NCBI RefSeq assembly: GCF_026385505.1
Contig: NZ_JANIDV010000004.1
Span: 1-64,000 of the forward strand
Direction of reading: 5' to 3'
Origin: Bombella dulcis
Lineage (GTDB): Bacteria > Pseudomonadota > Alphaproteobacteria > Acetobacterales > Acetobacteraceae
DNA: 64,000 nucleotides
Shown here: in pieces, positions 27,473-37,321 of the stretch
Numbering within the stretch: position 1 is the first letter of the stretch
Layout: the number at the start of each line of letters is the position of its first letter
Notes under the pieces: model-generated
Seen by the model: only the letters and a program-made list of their open reading frames with translations
The model's database searches: none
Told to the model about the DNA's origin: nothing
Made by a program: the position numbers and the translations under genes

Positions 27473-28543
27473 TCAGAAACCCTCCGTCAGCGTTGCCGGG
27501 GACAGTGATGAAAAACCATAATGACGCAGCCAGCGCAGGTCACTCTCATAGAAGGAGCGCAGGTCCGTGATGCCGTTCTTCAACATGGCCAGACGCTCGA
27601 TCCCCATGCCGAAGGCAAAGCCCTGCCACTCTGCCGGGTCCAGCCCGCAATTGCCCAGCACACGGGCATGGACCATGCCAGCCCCCAGAACTTCCAGCCA
27701 GTCCGCCCCGGCACCGATCACGCCAGTCTCCCGTGACCAGCCAATGTCGATTTCCATGGATGGCTCGGTGAAGGGAAAGTAGGAGGCCCGGAACCGGACC
27801 GGCAGATCAGGCTGGTTGAAGAATGCCCGCAGAAACTCCGTCAGGCAGCCCTTCAGATGACCCAGCGTGATGCCCTTCTCGATGACCAGCCCCTCACACT
27901 GATGGAACATGGGGGAATGGGTAGCATCATGGTCGGCACGATAGGTGCGGCCCGGTGCAATGATGCGGATGGGCGGCGTCTCACCCAGCATGGTGCGGAC
28001 CTGCACACCGGATGTCTGCGTCCGCAGCACCCGGAGTTCTTCACTGTCGCCGACGGCCGGGAGATAGAACGTGTCCTGCTCGGTCCGGGCCGGGTGATGT
28101 TCCGGCGTGTTCAGGGCGGAGAAATTGTGCCACTGACTTTCAATATCCGGCCCTTCCGCCACATGGAAATCCATCGCCCCGAAAATGGTCGTGATCTCTT
28201 CAATCGTCCGGCTGACGGGATGAATGAGACCAGCGGATACGGAAGCGGGAGGTTGGGTGATGTCCACCGTCTCCTCGGCCAGACGCTTCTGGAGAGCCAG
28301 CTCCTCGATCTCCCTGCCACGCTGCTCGATCAGGGCCGTCAGCTCATCCCGCAGGCGGTTGAGAGCCTGTCCACGCTCCTTCCGCTCCTCGTGGGAGAAC
28401 AAACCGAGCTGCCGGAGCAAACCCGTCAGTCTGCCGGATCGTCCCAGCGTCCCGACCCGGACAGCATCCCATTCACCGTGAGTGCTGGCCTGCTTCAGAG
28501 CTGCCAGTGTCTCATCCTTCAGAGTTTCAAGGTCATTGGCCAT
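27473..28543 (-). CDS. pheS: phenylalanyl-tRNA synthetase alpha subunit
   Basis: 356 residues. Coiled-coil N-terminus, then motif 2 around THSPMFHQCEGLVI and motif 3 GFAFGMGIERLAML. HPVSRTIEEI is the conserved entry to the catalytic core. Ends directly before pheT. Its leader (28544-28640) contains a long inverted repeat, see separate entry. Confidence 0.97.
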   Translation of the reverse strand: MANDLETLKDETLAALKQASTHGEWDAVRVGTLGRSGRLTGLLRQLGLFSHEERKERGQALNRLRDELTALIEQRGREIEELALQKRLAEETVDITQPPASVSAGLIHPVSRTIEEITTIFGAMDFHVAEGPDIESQWHNFSALNTPEHHPARTEQDTFYLPAVGDSEELRVLRTQTSGVQVRTMLGETPPIRIIAPGRTYRADHDATHSPMFHQCEGLVIEKGITLGHLKGCLTEFLRAFFNQPDLPVRFRASYFPFTEPSMEIDIGWSRETGVIGAGADWLEVLGAGMVHARVLGNCGLDPAEWQGFAFGMGIERLAMLKNGITDLRSFYESDLRWLRHYGFSSLSPATLTEGF

Positions 28544-28569
28544 AGCCTGTCTTCCATCATCTCATGAGC

Positions 28570-28639
28570 CTGTTTCAGAAACTCTTCCCGCCTCCGGTCT
28601 CTCCCTGAAGCTCCGGATGGTGAACAGTTTCTGAAGCAG
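28570..28639 (-). promoter_or_regulatory. long inverted repeat in the pheST leader
   Basis: CTGTTTCAGAAACT (28570-28583) and AGTTTCTGAAGCAG (28626-28639) are complementary over 14 bp with one G-T position, enclosing 42 bases. It lies between the rplT terminator and pheS, so it is probably transcribed as part of a pheST leader or acts as a protein-binding site. No phenylalanine leader peptide was found. Confidence 0.45.
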
Positions 28640-28643
28640 CCTG

Positions 28644-28681
28644 AAAGAAAAGCGGGCTGCTCCGTTGCCAGAACAGCCCGC
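28644..28681 (-). terminator. intrinsic terminator after rplT
   Basis: On the minus strand GCGGGCTG (28674-28681) pairs with CAGCCCGC (28652-28659), followed by TTTTCTTT. It separates the rpmI-rplT message from pheST. Confidence 0.8.
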
Positions 28682-28746
28682 CACTCATCAGTCCCGTCCC
28701 CTCACGGTCCGCACGAACCGGAGCAGAAAGGGCATGGGGGATCGTC

Positions 28747-29100
28747 TTACAGGGCTGCCTGAGCCTTGCGCACGATCTCAGCAAAAGCTGCAGCATCATC
28801 ATAGGCAATGGCAGCCAGAACCTTGCGGTCAATCTCGATCCCGGCCTTGTTCAGACCGTTGATGAAACGGCTGTAGGTCAGGCCATGCTCACGCACGGCA
28901 GCACTGATGCGCTGGATCCACAGGGAGCGGAAATCACGCTTCTTGTTGCGGCGGTCACGATAGGCATAACGCAGTGCCTTCTCGACGCGCTCCAGAGCGA
29001 TACGGTAGTTTGTGGAAGAACGCCCGCGATAGCCTTTGGCGAGATCAAGGACCTTCTTGTGACGGGCGTGGGTGGTCGTACCCCGTTTGACACGTGCCAT
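28747..29100 (-). CDS. rplT: 50S ribosomal protein L20
   Basis: 117 residues. [18 protein letters not shown] at the start, [10 protein letters not shown] and the [14 protein letters not shown] region are typical. L20 binds 23S rRNA and is essential for early 50S assembly. It follows rpmI by 14 bp. infC, which precedes rpmI in many genomes, is not here. Confidence 0.98.
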   Translation of the reverse strand: MARVKRGTTTHARHKKVLDLAKGYRGRSSTNYRIALERVEKALRYAYRDRRNKKRDFRSLWIQRISAAVREHGLTYSRFINGLNKAGIEIDRKVLAAIAYDDAAAFAEIVRKAQAAL

Positions 29101-29114
29101 GGTTTCTTAACTCC

Positions 29115-29318
29115 TTATGACAGCCCGTAGGGTGCCCACTGCTTGACGGTACGGGCATCCATGTCCGTCATTGTCTGCGGACCACGGTTGCTGCGCTTCA
29201 TCTTCTGCGGGCGGTTAATCAGGCCATGGCGTTTGTTGCCGGGACCACAGGTCACCTTGCCAGTCGCGGTGATCTTGAACCGCTTCTTGACCGAAGACTT
29301 CGTCTTCAACTTGGGCAT
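29115..29318 (-). CDS. rpmI: 50S ribosomal protein L35
   Basis: 67 residues from the ATG at 29316-29318, preceded by AAGGAG; the frame is open 45 codons further but that is the leader. [14 protein letters not shown] and the [14 protein letters not shown] stretch are family hallmarks. First gene of the rpmI-rplT operon, driven by a good sigma-70 promoter about 110 bp upstream. Confidence 0.97.
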   Translation of the reverse strand: MPKLKTKSSVKKRFKITATGKVTCGPGNKRHGLINRPQKMKRSNRGPQTMTDMDARTVKQWAPYGLS

Positions 29319-29424
29319 TTTCATCTCCTTCAGTTCTGAAGTCCCCATTCCCCGAAGAAAATGGAGACCGCACGGCCGGGCATGCCACATCAATACGGCC
29401 CGGGCGCGTGCACAACCTAGGGGG

Positions 29425-29453
29425 CTTATAGGGGCAACACTGCCGTGCCTCAA
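29425..29453 (-). promoter_or_regulatory. sigma-70-type promoter of rpmI-rplT
   Basis: Minus strand: -35 TTGAGG (29448-29453), 17-bp spacer, -10 TATAAG (29425-29430). This would give a leader of about 100 nt, in which CTTCAG/CTGAAG form a small hairpin just before the ribosome-binding site. Confidence 0.7.
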
Positions 29454-29692
29454 GCAAAAAGCACGTCAGGCACGCATGTTTTTCCACATGACCCGGCCAC
29501 CGGCAATACCATCACATTGCCGTGAATATGATAGCAGGAGCACTCACCCGGTCCGAATTTATTGAGCGCAGATGCTTGACCGGCAGCCCCTTCCCTGTGC
29601 TTAAAGACAGTAGATCATCATCCGTGGCAGGACAGCCCTGCCGGGGTCGCACTTGAACGAGTGATCGAGTTTAACAACACTGAGGCTTATCC
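29454..29692. other. intergenic region upstream of glucose dehydrogenase gene
   Basis: Non-coding. A TTGACC at 29577-29582 could be a -35 box for the glucose dehydrogenase gene, but no convincing -10 stands at 16-18 bp. No tRNA or riboswitch was seen. Confidence 0.4.
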
Positions 29693-32140
29693 ATGTCCTC
29701 CATTTCCCGTACGGGGGGAATCTGGGTTTCGCTGGTTGCCATCCTCATGGCAATTGTCGGCCTGCTGCTGGCTGCTGGTGGTATCTATGCCATCAGCGAA
29801 GGCGGTCCCCTCTATTATCTCATCAGCGGGCTGGGCATACTGCTCAGCGCGTTCTTCGTCCACAAGCGGAAGCCGATCGGCATTGCCATCTATGCAGTCG
29901 TGCTGCTCGGCACGCTCATCTGGGCTCTCTGTGTCGTAGGACTTAACCTCTGGAGCCTCGTGCCCCGGCTGGATGTTGTCATCATCATCGGCATCGTGCT
30001 GCTGCTGCCCTTCATCCGTCGTGCACTGGCTGCCAACCAGCTGGCCACCATTCCTCTCGGCATCGGTGTCGTCCTCAGTGCGCTGGCACTGGTGGTGTCC
30101 GCCTTCATGGACCCGTATGACATCAGCGGCTCCCTGCCGACTGAGCAGGTCAACGCCCGCCCGGCAAATCCGGACAACGTGCCGGACAGTGACTGGACCT
30201 CCTACGCCCGCACACAGGATGGCAACCACTGGTCTCCCCTGACACAGATCAATGACCGGAACGTCAGCCAGCTGAAGGTGGCGTGGGTCATGCGCACGGG
30301 CGACCTGCTGGACAAGTCCCGTGACCCCGGCGAGGCCACCAACGAGGCCACACCGCTCGAGTTCGACAACACCCTCTATTTCTGCTCCCTGCATCAGAAG
30401 GTCTTCGCCGTTGATGCCGTGACCGGGAAAACGAAATGGGTGTTCGATCCCAAGCTGAACGTCAATCCGGGCTTCCAGCACCTGACATGCCGTGGCGTCA
30501 GTGCCCATACGATGCCCGCCAATGCCGTTGACAGCAGCGGCCAGCCTGTCACCTCGACGGACTGCGCCAAGCGTATCATCGCCATGGTCAATGATGGCCG
30601 CATGGTCGAAATCGACGCACAGACGGGCAAGGCCTGTCAGGGCTTCGGCGACAACGGACAGGTGGACCTGCGCTTCTCCCACCAGCCCTATACGACGGCT
30701 GGGGAATATGCACCGACCTCACCGCCGGTCATCACGGACAAGCTGATCATCGTCAACAGTGCGGTGAAGGACAACGGGTCCGTCCATCAGCCTTCCGGGG
30801 CGACACGGGCCTATGACGTCTACACGGGCAAGCTTGTCTGGGTCTTTGACGCCGCCAATCCCGATCCAAACGAAATGCCGAGCGAAGAGCATCCGCATTT
30901 CCACCCCAACTCTCCGAACTCCTGGTCCGTCTCGTCCTACGACAAGAACCTGAACATGGTGTACATCCCGATGGGTGTCGGTACGCCTGACCAGTGGGGT
31001 GGGTATCGTGACAAGGATGCCGAGCGTTATCCGCCGGGTGTCATCGCCCTGAATGCCGACACGGGCAAGCTCGTCTGGTTCTACCAGACCGTCCACCACG
31101 ACCTGTGGGACATGGATGCTTCCGCACAGCCCAACCTTGTGGACATCACCCAGAAGGATGGCAGCCTCGTTCCAGCCATCTATATCCCGACAAAGAGTGG
31201 TGACATCTTCGTTCTGGACCGCCGCACGGGCAAGCCGATCGTTCCGGCTCCGGAAATCCCGGCTCCGGGTGGTGCTGCCACAGGCGACCATACCAGCCCG
31301 ACCCAGCCACATTCTGACCTGAGCCTGCGCCCGAAAGACCCGCTGTCCGACCGTGACATCTGGGGGGCAACGATCCTCGACCAGATGGTCTGCAGCGTGT
31401 ATTTCCACAGCCTGCGCTATGAAGGGCCGTATACGCCGCCTTCCACACAGGGCACGCTGGTCTTCCCGGGCGATCTGGGCATGTTTGAATGGGGCGGTCT
31501 GGCCGTTGATCCACGGCGTCAAGTTGCCTTCACCAACCCCATTTCCATTCCCTTCGTTTCCACGCTGGTTCCCCGTGGACCAGGCAACCCGCGCTGGCCG
31601 GATGCAAACAGCAAGGGCGGCAGCGGTGGCGAAACAGGGCTTCAGCCGAACTACGGCATTCCCTACGCCATCAACCTCCATCCCTTCCTGGATCCGCTTC
31701 TGGCCAAGATCGGTCTCTTCCTGCCATGCCGCACGCCGCCGTGGGGTGCTGTTGCCGGGATCGACCTGCGGACCAACAAGGTCATCTGGCAGCATCGTAA
31801 CGGAACCCTGCGGGACTCCCTGCATGGCTCTGTCCTGCCGATCGAGCTGCCTCCCATCAAGATCGGCGTGCCGAGCCTTGGTGGCCCGCTGGCCACGGCT
31901 GGCAACGTAGCCTTCCTGACATCCACGCAGGATTACTACATCCGTGCCTATGACATGACGACCGGCAAGGTCATCTGGAAAGACCGCCTCCCCGCCGGGG
32001 CACAGTCCGCTCCCATGACCTACAGCATCAATGGTCGCCAGTACATCGTGACCTATGCTGGTGGACACGGTTCCTTCCTGAGCAGGATGGGTGATTATCT
32101 GATTGCCTATGCCCTGCCTGAGAAGGACGGGAAAAAGTGA
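29693..32140 (+). CDS. gcd: membrane-bound PQQ-dependent glucose dehydrogenase
   Basis: 815 residues. Five hydrophobic segments in the first 150 residues anchor the protein; the rest is a periplasmic eight-bladed PQQ propeller with repeated W-motifs (VTGKTKWVFD, YTGKLVWVFD, DTGKLVWFYQ, TTGKVIWKD). The catalytic-site region IYIPTKSGDIFVLDRRTGK carries the PQQ-contacting lysine, and DMDASAQPNLVD the conserved Asp stretch. It oxidises D-glucose to gluconolactone and passes electrons to ubiquinone, the direct sugar oxidation typical of acetic acid bacteria. PQQ biosynthesis genes are not in the window. An intrinsic terminator follows. Confidence 0.95.
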   Translation: MSSISRTGGIWVSLVAILMAIVGLLLAAGGIYAISEGGPLYYLISGLGILLSAFFVHKRKPIGIAIYAVVLLGTLIWALCVVGLNLWSLVPRLDVVIIIGIVLLLPFIRRALAANQLATIPLGIGVVLSALALVVSAFMDPYDISGSLPTEQVNARPANPDNVPDSDWTSYARTQDGNHWSPLTQINDRNVSQLKVAWVMRTGDLLDKSRDPGEATNEATPLEFDNTLYFCSLHQKVFAVDAVTGKTKWVFDPKLNVNPGFQHLTCRGVSAHTMPANAVDSSGQPVTSTDCAKRIIAMVNDGRMVEIDAQTGKACQGFGDNGQVDLRFSHQPYTTAGEYAPTSPPVITDKLIIVNSAVKDNGSVHQPSGATRAYDVYTGKLVWVFDAANPDPNEMPSEEHPHFHPNSPNSWSVSSYDKNLNMVYIPMGVGTPDQWGGYRDKDAERYPPGVIALNADTGKLVWFYQTVHHDLWDMDASAQPNLVDITQKDGSLVPAIYIPTKSGDIFVLDRRTGKPIVPAPEIPAPGGAATGDHTSPTQPHSDLSLRPKDPLSDRDIWGATILDQMVCSVYFHSLRYEGPYTPPSTQGTLVFPGDLGMFEWGGLAVDPRRQVAFTNPISIPFVSTLVPRGPGNPRWPDANSKGGSGGETGLQPNYGIPYAINLHPFLDPLLAKIGLFLPCRTPPWGAVAGIDLRTNKVIWQHRNGTLRDSLHGSVLPIELPPIKIGVPSLGGPLATAGNVAFLTSTQDYYIRAYDMTTGKVIWKDRLPAGAQSAPMTYSINGRQYIVTYAGGHGSFLSRMGDYLIAYALPEKDGKK

Positions 32141-32167
32141 TGATCTGAAAAAGGTTTATCACGAAGT

Positions 32168-32205
32168 AAAAAGGGGGAGTGCCCGAACAGGGCCTCCCCT
32201 TTTTT
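32168..32205 (+). terminator. intrinsic terminator of gcd
   Basis: AAAAAGGGGGAG pairs with CTCCCCTTTTTT, with an inner GCC/GGC pair and a small loop, ending in six T. Confidence 0.85.
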
Positions 32206-32365
32206 CATGCCCGTATTTTCTTCTTATTAAGATGGAATCCTAAGATAGGGTAATAGACAGGTCTGATTATTGAAAAATGACGCAGACTTCACTATTCCCC
32301 CGTGGGGCTTCCGTATAGAATAATCGACAGGCTGTTTGCCCACATTTCACAGAAGGAAAAATTCT

Positions 32366-32674
32366 ATGATGTTCCGTCGCATGGCTACGTTCGCTCTCAT
32401 CGCCGGTGCCCTGACCAGTCAGATGGCCTTTGCCGCACCGTCTCATGGCAAGGCTCACCACTGCCGCAATGAGAAAGGCCAGTTTGCAAAGTGCGAAAAG
32501 CCCAAGGCAAAGCCCTGCCGTGACAAGAGCGGCAAATTTGCCAAATGCAGCACCCAGGATGCCCAGCCCGCCAGCAAGGCTGCCGATGCCGTGAAGGACA
32601 GCACCAACCCGATGAAGTCCGACATGCCGACAGCACCAGCCGCTTCTGCCCCGGCTGCCGCAGCAACCCACTGA
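32366..32674 (+). CDS. small secreted protein with two CxxxxGxFxKC motifs
   Basis: 102 residues. Signal peptide of about 23 residues ending AFA. The mature protein starts with two copies of an 11-residue motif, CRNEKGQFAKC and CRDKSGKFAKC, separated by seven residues (EKPKAKP), then a Lys/Ala/Pro-rich tail. Each motif has its own cysteine pair, suggesting two small disulfide loops or metal sites in the periplasm. The ATG at 32366 follows GAAGGA. Between two intrinsic terminators, so a monocistronic unit. I do not recognise a named family. Confidence 0.7.
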   Translation: MMFRRMATFALIAGALTSQMAFAAPSHGKAHHCRNEKGQFAKCEKPKAKPCRDKSGKFAKCSTQDAQPASKAADAVKDSTNPMKSDMPTAPAASAPAAAATH

Positions 32675-32727
32675 GAACAGCCATCCATGCTCCATCTCCC
32701 TTCACCCGGGGTGGAGCAGGAGCTGTA

Positions 32728-32766
32728 GAAAAAAGCCCTTCCGGTTTCAGGCCGGAAGGGCTTTTT
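32728..32766. terminator. bidirectional intrinsic terminator
   Basis: AAAAAAGCCCTTCCGG pairs with CCGGAAGGGCTTTTT across a short loop. It can serve both the small secreted protein gene (+) and sufE (-). Confidence 0.85.
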
Positions 32767-32778
32767 CAGTCATGCAGG

Positions 32779-33222
32779 TCAGGAAGAGGCACGCTGCCGG
32801 ATGGCCTGTGCCATGGCTTCCACGCCATTGCCCCGATTGGCTGAAAGGGCCTTCACCAGCCCGAGATCATGAAGAAACACCGGGTCGGTCGCCATGATCT
32901 CGTCCCGTGTCCGACCGGAATAGACCCTCAGGAGCAGGGCCACCAGCCCCTGCACGATGGCAGCATCCGATGCTCCGGCAAAAAACAGACGCCCCTCCCG
33001 TTCCTCAGCCTCCAGCCAGACCTGGCTCTGGCAGCCCGGAACACGGTGCGCATCATTCTGCCAGTCCTGCGGAATCGCCGGAAGCTTCCGGCCCAGCTCG
33101 ATGATGTACTGATAACGCTCCATCCAGTCATCAAACAGGGCCAGCTCATCACCAACGGCCTCAATAGCCTGTGCTGCGTCATCTTCCTGCGGCTGCACAA
33201 AACAGGATGTCGTCTCGGCCAT
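32779..33222 (-). CDS. sufE: SufE family Fe-S assembly protein
   Basis: 147 residues from the ATG at 33222 (10 codons after the first possible start). The core reads FDDWMERYQYIIELGRKLP, then RVPGCQSQVWLEA with the sulfur-accepting cysteine, and LVALLLRVYSGRTRDEI. SufE takes persulfide sulfur from SufS for Fe-S cluster assembly on SufBCD. No other suf genes are nearby, so it may also be a CsdE-like member. Confidence 0.9.
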   Translation of the reverse strand: MAETTSCFVQPQEDDAAQAIEAVGDELALFDDWMERYQYIIELGRKLPAIPQDWQNDAHRVPGCQSQVWLEAEEREGRLFFAGASDAAIVQGLVALLLRVYSGRTRDEIMATDPVFLHDLGLVKALSANRGNGVEAMAQAIRQRASS

Positions 33223-33315
33223 GCCTTCACCTTCTCTTCCGTTATCTATCAAGGCATGGCCATCATAACCGGACCAGGGGAAATGGGAACCGCTCTTATC
33301 CAGAATCTCGCTATC

Positions 33316-34815
33316 TCAGCCTTTCAGCAGGGGCAGCAGGAGCCGCATGACCGTTCCCTGACCGGGGGTACTCTCCACCACCACATCCCCGTGATGAGCC
33401 AGGACAAAACTGTAAATTCCGGCCAGCCCCAGACCGGTCCCTTTTCCCGGCTGCTTGGTCGTGAAGAATGGCTCAAAAATATGCTTCTGGACCTCTTCAC
33501 TCATGCCCTCACCTTCATCCCGAACCTCAAGGGCAAGGGCCTGACCCTGCACGCAGTCCTGCGGGGCTTCCGGCAGAGTATAGGCGATCCGGCGGGCCGC
33601 CATCGTGACCGTGCCACCATCCGGCATGGCGTCACGGGCATTCACACACAGATTGAGCAGAGCCATCTCCAGCTGTTCCGGACAGGTCAGGACTGGGAGC
33701 GGCCCGTCATCTTCCAGCTCCAGCACGAAACGGACAGCCGGGACCGCCCCATAGAAACTCTGCCGGAACAGGCTGGCCCGTTCTTCCAGGAAAGGGGCAA
33801 TGTCAAGAGGCTGTACCGTCCGGCCACTCTGCCCCGCACGGCCAAACTGGAGCAGGCGACGGGTCAGCCCCTCGCCCCGCTCCACAGTCTCCATCGCCCG
33901 CCCCAGCCACTTCTCCTGAATGGTCCGGGCCCTCTCATCACCCTGCATCTGCCCGGACAGGGCCTCCAGGCAGCTCCCCAGAATTGTGAGCAGATTGTTG
34001 AAATCATGCGCCACGCCCCCTGCCAGACGCCCGAAGGCCTCCAGCCGCTCCCCGCGATTGAGCCGTGTCTCCAGCAGGACACGCCGGGTCACGTCACGAT
34101 CCACGCTGACCTGCCACGCTTCCGACAGGGGCACATCTTCCGGCCATTTCAGGGCCATACGGACAATCTCATGCCATGAACTCTGCCCGGTCTCATCCGT
34201 AATTTCCAACAGCTCTTCAGCCTGTCCCTCATGCCAGACCTGTTCCCGCAGCCGGGAAATCACCGGCTTCAGACTGGACGCATAATGCTCGCTTTCACAT
34301 TCCCCCTGACAGGCCCGGTTGCTCCGTATGCACCGTCCCTGCGCATCAGAGAAGACCAGCCCGAATGGCAGGCTTTCCATGAGACCATGCAGGAGAGCCT
34401 GCTCCACCTTCAGGGCACGCTGTGCCTGCCATGTCCTGTGCGCCTCATGCACAAGGCTGAATACATGGTCCGCATCCCACGGCTTGTGCACATAGGCAAC
34501 GATCCTGCCATGATTGAGAGCCGCCACGACAGCCTCCAGGTCAGCATAACCCGTCATCAGAATAGCACGGGCATCAGACCGGGCACTGGCACGGCTGAGG
34601 AACTGATCCCCGGTCATCCCCGGCATCCGCTGGTCGGAAATGATGACGGAAATTTCCGGGTGGGCCTCCAGCAGGGCAAGGGCACTGCATGGGTCCGACG
34701 CCGTCAGCAATGTGCAGCTTTCCTCCAGCAGATCACCAAGAGCGACAAGAATCTCCTCTTCATCATCCACCAGAAGAACGCAAGGTTGGGCCCTGGTACT
34801 GTAAGGCTCGTTCAT
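33316..34815 (-). CDS. receiver-PAS-histidine kinase (reverse-hybrid) protein
   Basis: 499 residues, no membrane segment. N-terminal receiver (about 10-125) has Asp17/Asp18, phospho-acceptor Asp61 in [10 protein letters not shown] and Lys111, so it looks functional. A PAS-like linker (about 140-250) follows, then a kinase with His270 in [11 protein letters not shown] and an ATPase domain with N-box [22 protein letters not shown] and [10 protein letters not shown]. The architecture (receiver first) suggests it is controlled by another kinase; the preceding gene, with which it overlaps by 53 bp, is the obvious partner. Confidence 0.85.
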   Translation of the reverse strand: MNEPYSTRAQPCVLLVDDEEEILVALGDLLEESCTLLTASDPCSALALLEAHPEISVIISDQRMPGMTGDQFLSRASARSDARAILMTGYADLEAVVAALNHGRIVAYVHKPWDADHVFSLVHEAHRTWQAQRALKVEQALLHGLMESLPFGLVFSDAQGRCIRSNRACQGECESEHYASSLKPVISRLREQVWHEGQAEELLEITDETGQSSWHEIVRMALKWPEDVPLSEAWQVSVDRDVTRRVLLETRLNRGERLEAFGRLAGGVAHDFNNLLTILGSCLEALSGQMQGDERARTIQEKWLGRAMETVERGEGLTRRLLQFGRAGQSGRTVQPLDIAPFLEERASLFRQSFYGAVPAVRFVLELEDDGPLPVLTCPEQLEMALLNLCVNARDAMPDGGTVTMAARRIAYTLPEAPQDCVQGQALALEVRDEGEGMSEEVQKHIFEPFFTTKQPGKGTGLGLAGIYSFVLAHHGDVVVESTPGQGTVMRLLLPLLKG

Positions 34816-36727
34816 GCTGTTTCATTTCCTCCTGTGCCCTGCGCCGCTTTGGCTCCCGCACGGCCCATCCTTCTGCCGCCCTGTATACGGGAAGGCGAAT
34901 CACAAAATGTGCACCACGCCCGGCACCGGCCTGCTTTTCCTCAGGCCAGCTTTTCCCGGCTCCACACGCATCCGTGATGTCAATCGTCCCGCCATGAGCC
35001 TGCACGATGCCATGGACGATTGAAAGCCCCAGCCCGGTTCCCTCTCCCTGTGCCTTGGTGGTGAAAAAGGGATCAAAAATCCAGGGGCGGATTGCCTCAT
35101 TTATGCCCGGACCGTTGTCGCTTACCGTAATTTCGTAAACATCATCATAAAGGCGGGTCGCAATTCGTATCAGCCCCTTGCGCTGCAGCTGCCCGTCCTG
35201 CCGAGCATCATTCAGGGCATCAGCCGCATTGGCAATGAGGTTCATGACCGCCTGATGGAACAGCGTCTCCTGACAGACAAGCTGCCGGGGAGCCTCAAGC
35301 TGGCATTCCACCGTAATGTCCCGGCTCAGCCGGTGGCTGACCAGGGCCAGTCCCATCTCTATGGCCTCGCCAGCATCCACCTCACACCAGTGCCCTTCTT
35401 CCAGACGGGAAAAACGGCGTAGACGCACGACAAGGTCCCTGATCCGGCCCAGCCCTGTCTTCATCGCCGCCAGACGGGTCATGGCCCGCTCGATGCGGGC
35501 CTGACCTTCCTCTCCCTGACCGGTTGTCTCCACCCAGCGCAGGCACCGCTCAACCGTGTCCGCATGACCGAGCGTAAACGCCAGAGGGTTGTTGATCTCA
35601 TGGGCGATACCGGCCACCAGCTCCCCCAGCGATGCCATCTTGGCTGTCTGGACCAGTCTGGCCTGTGTCTGCACAAGCTCCTCATTCATCTGGGCCAGTT
35701 CACGATTGGCCCGGGCCAGGGCATCAGCCAGTGATGCCTGCGCCTGTGCGGCCTCCAGGGCCAGAGCGGACTGCTGCCGCTCCATCTCCCGCTGCCGGAA
35801 GGCTTCATTCTCACGCCGCCGCCGGACCATGGCCCGGATGCGCAGGGCAAGCACCATGGGGGTCATGTCACTGGGCACGAGGTCTTCCAGCCCGGTTTCC
35901 AGAAAGGCCACACAGGACTCACCCCGGAAACGCTCCGCCTGGATGATGCCAAGAATGCGGAAAGGGATTCCCCCTTGTGCCCTCAGGGCATGACGACGCT
36001 GATCCAGCAGACGGCAGAAGGCAAGGTCTGCCTCATTGTCCCGTATGTCCTCCAATACGATGCAGTCCGGCCCGTCCGTCCCTGTCAGCCAGCTTCCATT
36101 CAGCAGGTCGCTGGAACGCGTGACCGATGTCACGGTATGCCCATCCCGCCAGAGCAGCTCTCCCAGCCCCGCATCCTCCGCTCCCTCGGAGGCCCTGTCA
36201 TAGCTATTGATATGAGGATCATTCCAGAAATCCAGCAGAGCTTCATCTTCCGGGGCACGGACAATGACGACGCGTGCCCGCCTCGCATGCCATTGCGGAT
36301 GGAGGAGACGCTTTTCCTCGGCAAGATGCAGCATGGTGCGTATCCGCATCAGCAGCAGGTCCGAATGGGCCGAACTGGAGAGGTAGGCATCTGCGCCACA
36401 TTCAAAACAGTCCAGCTCCACCCTGGGAGAGGTATCCTCCGTGAGCATCAGCACGGGCACATCCTGCATGGCGGGGGTCGCCTTGGCCCGCCGGACAAAC
36501 TGTCCGGCACTCATGCCTCTCTGGAGCGTGCAGCAGATGACCATGTCCACCCGCCGCTCCCGGCAATGGGCCTCCAGAACTTCCAGCATGGTTTCGGCAC
36601 TCTGGCGGCACACGACATCCATTCCCTCGCTGGACAGGAGCCGGCACACCTGGCTGTGGTCCGGCCCTGCGGGGTCCAGAAGGAGAATATGAACGTCTTT
36701 TTCGTCCAGCGTGGGTAAGATTTGCAT
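34763..36727 (-). CDS. cytosolic sensor kinase with degenerate receiver domains
   Basis: 654 residues from the ATG at 36727. Residues 12-130 fold like a receiver but Cys66 stands where the phospho-acceptor Asp should be, and only one of the acidic pair is present. A second receiver-like domain (about 150-300, with PDCIVLED and [14 protein letters not shown]) follows, then a coiled coil (315-365) and a kinase core with His376 in [11 protein letters not shown]-box [16 protein letters not shown] and [11 protein letters not shown]. No transmembrane helices, so the signal is internal. It precedes and overlaps the receiver-first kinase gene; the two probably form one phosphorelay. Confidence 0.82.
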   Translation of the reverse strand: MQILPTLDEKDVHILLLDPAGPDHSQVCRLLSSEGMDVVCRQSAETMLEVLEAHCRERRVDMVICCTLQRGMSAGQFVRRAKATPAMQDVPVLMLTEDTSPRVELDCFECGADAYLSSSAHSDLLLMRIRTMLHLAEEKRLLHPQWHARRARVVIVRAPEDEALLDFWNDPHINSYDRASEGAEDAGLGELLWRDGHTVTSVTRSSDLLNGSWLTGTDGPDCIVLEDIRDNEADLAFCRLLDQRRHALRAQGGIPFRILGIIQAERFRGESCVAFLETGLEDLVPSDMTPMVLALRIRAMVRRRRENEAFRQREMERQQSALALEAAQAQASLADALARANRELAQMNEELVQTQARLVQTAKMASLGELVAGIAHEINNPLAFTLGHADTVERCLRWVETTGQGEEGQARIERAMTRLAAMKTGLGRIRDLVVRLRRFSRLEEGHWCEVDAGEAIEMGLALVSHRLSRDITVECQLEAPRQLVCQETLFHQAVMNLIANAADALNDARQDGQLQRKGLIRIATRLYDDVYEITVSDNGPGINEAIRPWIFDPFFTTKAQGEGTGLGLSIVHGIVQAHGGTIDITDACGAGKSWPEEKQAGAGRGAHFVIRLPVYRAAEGWAVREPKRRRAQEEMKQHERALQYQGPTLRSSGG

Positions 36728-36853
36728 TACGCCTCTCTTGAAGCTAGGTGCAGAGGGAGGGAGACAGGACAGGGAGGCTTCCGGTCCCACCTTTCCATCT
36801 CTCTTTTACGCCATTGCCAGCACGACTGTCTTACAGGAAGGTCTGAAAGATTC

Positions 36854-37294
36854 ATGGATACATCACCCTCTTCCGCCCACTCTTCCTCTGCACGGGGGGA
36901 ACGTCTCCTTTCAGGCACCCGGTCCCATTCACACCAGCAGGGCGGCATCCTCGCCGGCCGTGTCCTGCTCAACCTGATCTGGGCGCTGGCCCATTTCCTG
37001 TTCAGCTTCCTCATCCAGCTGACGGAGCTTTTCGCTCCCATACTGCTCATCCTCGGTGCAGGCTGGGCACTGCTGCCGCACCTCATCAGTCTGGCCACCG
37101 CCAATCTCGGCTCCCTGACCGAAGATCAGCAGACACATGACATCGTCAACCACATTTCCCACACCATTCCGGACCAGCTGGTCATTGCTGGCCACCAGCT
37201 CACCCCGCATGGCCTCATCACGGACGGACTGCTGCTCATGGCCCTTGCGGCGGCCTCCTCCACCGCAGCGGCATGGCTGACCCGCAGACTCTGA
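36854..37294 (+). CDS. hypothetical membrane protein upstream of ftsE
   Basis: 146 residues. A Ser/His-rich soluble N-terminus (1-32), two adjacent hydrophobic segments (about 35-58 and 62-82), a short soluble loop and a C-terminal hydrophobic segment (LLLMALAAASSTAAAWL). In many alphaproteobacteria the gene before ftsE encodes a zinc-ribbon membrane protein; no CxxC is present here, so I do not equate them. Ends 27 bp before the ftsE-like gene, suggesting an operon. Confidence 0.55.
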   Translation: MDTSPSSAHSSSARGERLLSGTRSHSHQQGGILAGRVLLNLIWALAHFLFSFLIQLTELFAPILLILGAGWALLPHLISLATANLGSLTEDQQTHDIVNHISHTIPDQLVIAGHQLTPHGLITDGLLLMALAAASSTAAAWLTRRL

Positions 37295-37321
37295 ACATAC
37301 CCGGACCCTGCGGAAACCTGC

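Noticed and set aside
29319-29692. tRNA gene upstream of gcd
   Set aside because: No T-loop GTTCGANTC sequence or acceptor-stem pairing could be found.
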